Assembly (NCBI GenBank): GCA_041908795.1
Contig: JAYRER010000046.1
Coordinates: 1 to 8,318 of the forward strand
Direction: 5' to 3'
Length of the DNA stretch: 8,318 nucleotides
Source of the DNA: CAYLHB01 sp041908795
GTDB lineage: Bacteria; Patescibacteriota; Minisyncoccia; Phycocordibacterales; UBA12088
Shown: piece by piece, positions 4,600 to 8,318 of the stretch
Layout of the letters: each line of letters starts with the position of its first letter
How positions within the stretch are numbered: the stretch's first letter is position 1
The notes under the pieces: model-generated
Database searches by the model: none
What the model was told of the DNA's origin: nothing
Seen by the model: only the letters and a program-made list of their open reading frames with translations
Position numbers and translations under genes: made by a program

Positions 4600-5937
4600 C
4601 TACAGGTAATCCATCGGGTTGAGGTATGCGGTATAGGCGGCAACCGGAATTTGTGTGGAGGAGCACCCTGTCACCTTGCCGGTGAAGTCTCCCAACCGTT
4701 GGACCTTCACGCCGGCTTTCGCATAGACTCCAAAGTGGAGGTGAGGACCCGTCGAGTAGCCGGTGTTGCCCGAGAGGCCGATGAGGGCGCCTGTGCCCAC
4801 GCCCTGCCCCGTACCAACACTTATGGCGGAGAGGTGCGCGTAGAGCGTTGAGAGGCCATTGGGGTGATCCACGAGCACCCACTTGCCGAAGCTGTAGCAC
4901 CCGGATGTCTGGTCGGTGTCGCCTGTTGCGCGCACCGTACCGGTCAGCGCCGAGGTGATTTTGGTGCCGACTGATGCGCGAAAGTCCACGCCATTATGGC
5001 CTTTACCATTGTACGCACCTGCTTGGGCAAACGCGGTGTTGCCGAAGTACTGCGTGATACAGTGAGCATTTCCAAGTACGGAGGTGTACGCCGGACAGCT
5101 TGCGACGTAGCTGGGCTCAAAGGGCCACGCCAGTGCACCACTCCCTGCGACCGGCACCGTGCTCTTGTCGAGCACAAACTTTAGTTGAGCTTCGTAGGAT
5201 GCAAGTTCACGTTCGAATTGCTCGCGCGCGGCTTTCCGCTCAGCGAGAAGTTTTTGATATTCGCTCTCTTCACTCTTAGTTTCAGTGAGAAGGCGGTCTT
5301 TCTGTGTCCTTGTTGTGTCAAGCGCTTTTTTCTCCCCGGAAAGCTCATCATAAAGGCCCGCAAGCTCTGTTTTTTTCTCCTCCGAATTCATCTTAGCAGA
5401 CGCGTATTCCTCTTCCAACGACTTTAGTAGAGTGATTTCTTCGCGGAGAGACTCAATTACCTGCTGTTGTGCTGCTACCGTGTCCCACACCTCGGCAATC
5501 GAACTGTGTGTAAGGAGCGTTTCGATGATACTCGCCTGCTCAAGCTCATCAACCGCACGGAACGACTCTCCTATCGCATCAGTGTTCTTTAGTATCTCCA
5601 ATCTTTTGACCTCGATTTCTCGAGTAAGCTCACGTATCTCGAGGTCGGTGGCACCTATCTTTGTTTCGGTTGCGCGAATCTCTCCCTGCAGTTTCTTTCT
5701 CGATATATCCAATGTGTTGATAGCTTTTTGAAGAGTCTGTTTTTCAGCACCCACAACAGTAAGCTCCTGCTCGAACTTTGCAATCTCCGCCTCAATACGC
5801 GCAAGCTCAGTACGCTTGCTACCGATTTTCTCTCGCAATTCCGCCACGCTCTCCTCAGCGCGCACAGAATCCGCCAAAGAAACCGTGAGAAAACCTATAG
5901 AACCCAACACAAGTGCGCATATGAGTATTGGTTTCAT
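4600..5937 (-). CDS. M23 peptidoglycan endopeptidase with coiled coil (EnvC-like architecture)
   Basis: A 445-residue protein. Signal peptide about 1-27 (cleavage near VRA/EE), a long charged coiled coil (about 28-255, heptad-like Leu/Ile with Glu/Lys), then a C-terminal M23/LytM domain (about 270-445). The metal ligands and catalytic residues are all present: H314 and D318 in GHNGVDF, H368 in YAHLS, and H399/H401 in GPHLHFG. It should therefore cut peptide cross-links itself, unlike EnvC of E. coli, whose LytM domain is degenerate and only activates amidases. The architecture suggests a role in cell separation at the outer face of the membrane; this is inference. Four Cys in the domain (281, 293, 347, 425) could form disulfides. 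Its ATG overlaps the gltX stop (ATGA, 5934-5937), so it is probably translated by coupling. It is the last gene of the operon. Confidence 0.92.
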   Translation of the reverse strand: MKPILICALVLGSIGFLTVSLADSVRAEESVAELREKIGSKRTELARIEAEIAKFEQELTVVGAEKQTLQKAINTLDISRKKLQGEIRATETKIGATDLEIRELTREIEVKRLEILKNTDAIGESFRAVDELEQASIIETLLTHSSIAEVWDTVAAQQQVIESLREEITLLKSLEEEYASAKMNSEEKKTELAGLYDELSGEKKALDTTRTQKDRLLTETKSEESEYQKLLAERKAAREQFERELASYEAQLKFVLDKSTVPVAGSGALAWPFEPSYVASCPAYTSVLGNAHCITQYFGNTAFAQAGAYNGKGHNGVDFRASVGTKITSALTGTVRATGDTDQTSGCYSFGKWVLVDHPNGLSTLYAHLSAISVGTGQGVGTGALIGLSGNTGYSTGPHLHFGVYAKAGVKVQRLGDFTGKVTGCSSTQIPVAAYTAYLNPMDYL

Positions 5938-7310
5938 GATACAGAGGACTGTGTGAACGTGAGGAGACTCACCGCATGTTCAAGGCGCGCAAGACACTCA
6001 TTCTTCCCGAGCGCCTCGCACAGAAGAAATGGATCGGGAGATTTATCGCAACCTGAGAGCGCAAAACGCATAGGCCAGAGTACGTCTCCTCTTCCTTTTG
6101 CCTCCGCGTAAGGCCAAACTGCCTCGCGCACCGCGTCCTGCTGGAGCGGTTCTGGGAGGTCGTCAATACGCTGCTTCACCTGCTCAAGATGCTCCCGCGC
6201 CTCACCTGCATTTTGTGTTCCTTTAAAAAGGAGGCGCTCAACTCCGTAGGTGGGACGGGTCTCATAAAACAAAAAGTTACCGGCCGCAACTGAACGTAAG
6301 AACTCACCATACGTAGAGTATCGTTCGAGCGCATCTCTGAGCACCGCTTCGCTCGTTCGTAGCGTACGAGCGAGCTCCACATGCTCACAGAGCTTCTCTG
6401 TAAGATCGGTAAGAATTACAGAGTACTCGCGTCGCTTGAGATGCTCACGATTCATCCACTTCAATCTTTCTGCATCAAAAATTGCCCCACCTCTTTGGAG
6501 GCAAGACAGGTCGAATGCATTCACGAGCTCATCTTTGGTAAAAATCTCTTGATCTGTGCCGGGGTTCCAGCCCAAAAGCGCGAAAAAGTTTATGAGCGCT
6601 TCCGGTAGGTACCCCTCCTCAAGATACTCGGAAACCGCCACCGCGCCCCTACGTTTTGAGAGTTTCGACCTATCTGGCGCGAGCGTGAGCGGTATATGCA
6701 CGTACGCGGGGCGTGCATAGCCAAGCGCTTCTTGAATAAGAATCTGACGTGGTGTATTGCTCACGTGATCTTCGCCCCGAATAACATGGGTGATCTCCAT
6801 GTCGTGATCATCCACCACCACTGCAAAGTGAAAAAGTGGATCAACCACACTTCGGGCAATCACAAAATCCCCAAGTTCGGTGGTATCGAACGTGATTGAC
6901 CCCCGTACCATGTCATCAAACGTGATGACAGTGCCTGGATTTCGGAGTCGCACCACCTCCACTGTCTGTGTAGCGTCCTCCTTACTCGGCTCACGTGATA
7001 CGTACGCTCGCTCCTCATCTATAAGGCGTGCAAGTTCAGCGCTATGTCTTTTCAAATTTTCGCTCTGACGTGACACGCCGTCGTTATCAAGTCCAAGTGC
7101 GTGGAGTCCGTTTAAAATATTAAGCTCAAACTCAGGCTTTGAGCGAACTTTGTCGGTGTCTTCAATACGCACAAAAAACAATCCCCCGTTTCGACGCGCA
7201 AATAAGTAGTTAAAAAGCGCGGTGCGTGCGGTGCCCACATGGAGCATACCGGTGGGACTTGGTGCAAGTCGTGTGCGAACTTGAGTAGATTGGTTCATAT
7301 CTATACTCAT
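5934..7310 (-). CDS. gltX: Glutamate--tRNA ligase
   Basis: A 458-residue class I synthetase that charges tRNA with glutamate in the cytoplasm. It shows APSPTGMLHVGTARTAL (HIGH motif as HVGT, residues 24-27), the FVRIEDTD strand (46-53), the ITHVIRGEDHVSNTPRQ segment (173-189), KLSKR (216-220, KMSKS equivalent) and a helical anticodon-binding C-terminal half of ordinary length. The acceptor-binding insertion is short and lacks the Cys-based zinc site of many bacterial GluRS (RAYVSREPSKEDATQ), a form I associate with Parcubacteria. It may be non-discriminating, also charging tRNA-Gln for GatCAB, but that cannot be read here. ATG 7310 overlaps the murG stop by one base (TAATG); ATG 7298 (MNQSTQ...) is a possible alternative and neither has an SD. 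It is the middle gene of the operon. Confidence 0.97.
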   Translation of the reverse strand: MSIDMNQSTQVRTRLAPSPTGMLHVGTARTALFNYLFARRNGGLFFVRIEDTDKVRSKPEFELNILNGLHALGLDNDGVSRQSENLKRHSAELARLIDEERAYVSREPSKEDATQTVEVVRLRNPGTVITFDDMVRGSITFDTTELGDFVIARSVVDPLFHFAVVVDDHDMEITHVIRGEDHVSNTPRQILIQEALGYARPAYVHIPLTLAPDRSKLSKRRGAVAVSEYLEEGYLPEALINFFALLGWNPGTDQEIFTKDELVNAFDLSCLQRGGAIFDAERLKWMNREHLKRREYSVILTDLTEKLCEHVELARTLRTSEAVLRDALERYSTYGEFLRSVAAGNFLFYETRPTYGVERLLFKGTQNAGEAREHLEQVKQRIDDLPEPLQQDAVREAVWPYAEAKGRGDVLWPMRFALSGCDKSPDPFLLCEALGKNECLARLEHAVSLLTFTQSSVS

Positions 7311-8318
7311 TATTTTTCGTGCTCAAGCGCGATGCGGATAATTTCATTGGCTATTACCTTTGCCGCATCCGGACGTTTGAACTTGCGTGCACCTTCGACA
7401 AGACTCATTTGAACCTGTGTATCACCAAGCACTCGATGTACTTCGGCTATCAAAATGTGTGGAGTAAAATTATTCTGTTCTATAACTACACCACCCCCTG
7501 CACGCGCATACGCAAACGCATTGTGTCGCTGGTCCCGGCTCACATGCTCAGGAATGGGGACAAGTATTGCGGGTTTTTCCCAGTTTGCAATCTCAAAAAT
7601 CGCTCCCGATCCAGCACGCGAAATCACAAGAGAAGCCACGCCAGCGGCCATACGTAAGGCAAGTGCATTCAAAAATGGATAGGGGTGGTAGCGGTGCTTC
7701 TGGGGATGCTTTTCTAGAATCACGTCAGTAATCGTTGTGTGCGATGTAAACAATTCTTTCCCTGTTTGGTGAATCACCTGGTAGGTGTTCAAAAGCTCCG
7801 GAAGTGCACCAACCACAACCTCGTTTATCGCCTGTGCACCTTGACTGCCACCCATTATAAGCAATGTGGGCACATCCTTATTAAGTTTAAGATATTCGTG
7901 CGCACCCTGCACCGCCACATCGAGAAGCTCAGTTCGTATGGGGTTTCCGACATACGCAATTTTCTCCGGAATAGGGAAGAATGTCGCCGCCTCGGGGTAG
8001 CTCACCGCAATACGTTTTGCGAATCGCGCCATATTGAGGTTTGCACGCCCCGGAATAGCATCCGAATCATGTATGAAGATGGGGATGTTAAAGACTCGTG
8101 CAGCAAAGACAGTCGGCACCGACGAGTATCCACCTTTACTGAACACCATGTCCGGCATTACGCTCCACATATGTCGTACGGCCTGTAGAGCACCCCGCAG
8201 AGAGACAAAAGGATCGGTTATATTGAGAAGTGAGAAGTATCTTCGTATTTTTCCTGCTTGCACCTCTCGAAATTCTATTCCGTTTTCATACAGAAGTGCC
8301 GGGTAGTAGGGTTTGTCG
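7310..8318 (-). CDS. murG: UDP-GlcNAc--undecaprenyl-PP-MurNAc-pentapeptide GlcNAc transferase, 5' end outside window
   Basis: About 335 codons are visible and the frame is open to the window edge, so the N-terminal Gly-rich GGTGGH-type loop and first tens of residues lie outside; GTG 8263 is internal. MurG is a GT-B glycosyltransferase at the inner face of the membrane that adds GlcNAc to lipid I, making lipid II for the wall. Seen in order (visible numbering, approximate): AGKIRRYFS near 21-29, PDMVFSKGGYSSVP near 55-68 (acceptor side), IHDSDAIPGRAN near 82-93 (E. coli has HEQN), GGSQGAQAIN near 156-165 (UDP-side loop), SRAGSGAIFEI near 233-243 with the uracil/ribose-binding Glu, and SRDQRHNA near 260-267. 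The C-terminus is complete. Its TAA overlaps the gltX ATG. The presence of murG shows the cell makes its own peptidoglycan precursors. Confidence 0.95.
   Translation of the reverse strand, partial: DKPYYPALLYENGIEFREVQAGKIRRYFSLLNITDPFVSLRGALQAVRHMWSVMPDMVFSKGGYSSVPTVFAARVFNIPIFIHDSDAIPGRANLNMARFAKRIAVSYPEAATFFPIPEKIAYVGNPIRTELLDVAVQGAHEYLKLNKDVPTLLIMGGSQGAQAINEVVVGALPELLNTYQVIHQTGKELFTSHTTITDVILEKHPQKHRYHPYPFLNALALRMAAGVASLVISRAGSGAIFEIANWEKPAILVPIPEHVSRDQRHNAFAYARAGGGVVIEQNNFTPHILIAEVHRVLGDTQVQMSLVEGARKFKRPDAAKVIANEIIRIALEHEK

Noticed and set aside
4589..4900. 103-codon minus-strand frame
   Set aside because: It is an out-of-frame shadow of the M23 catalytic domain, whose motifs are intact in the other frame.

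Overview
The window looks like a piece of a Candidate Phyla Radiation (Patescibacteria) genome, most likely from the Parcubacteria group. The evidence is the divergent GltX, MurG and SLT-lysozyme sequences, small stand-alone genes, mostly poor Shine-Dalgarno (SD) sequences with GTG/TTG starts, and moderate GC. I recognise these family versions from memory and have not run a search.

Left part (1-2422, + strand): the C-terminal two thirds of a ROK-family sugar kinase/regulator, a secreted or anchored SLT/lysozyme-like protein, a small two-helix membrane protein, and a secreted protein of about 221 residues that looks like an eight-stranded outer-membrane beta-barrel. That last gene stands alone, with a near-consensus promoter carrying paired AAGGTAAGGT repeats and a very strong intrinsic terminator.

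Middle (2423-4590): a gene-poor stretch of about 735 bases with a candidate small RNA and several inverted or direct repeats. It is followed by a minus-strand DUF3467-like gene and a divergent plus-strand gene for an unrecognised 310-residue protein. That protein has a Cys4 module, a Pro-rich linker and a C-terminal domain that has its own perfect internal Shine-Dalgarno sequence and in-frame GTG.

Right part (4600-8318, minus strand): a compact operon murG - gltX - M23 peptidase. The junctions overlap (TAATG and ATGA), so translation is probably coupled. MurG makes lipid II and the M23 protein cuts peptidoglycan, so the operon brackets a tRNA synthetase with wall-building and wall-cutting enzymes. 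With the SLT protein, three of the recognisable genes act on peptidoglycan. The 310-residue gene and the operon converge on one hairpin at 4556-4590.

The most interesting signals are the barrel-like protein in a lineage usually thought to lack an outer membrane, the internal translation start at 4322, and the candidate small RNA at about 2676-2776. No tRNA, rRNA, CRISPR array, insertion sequence or integrase was seen.
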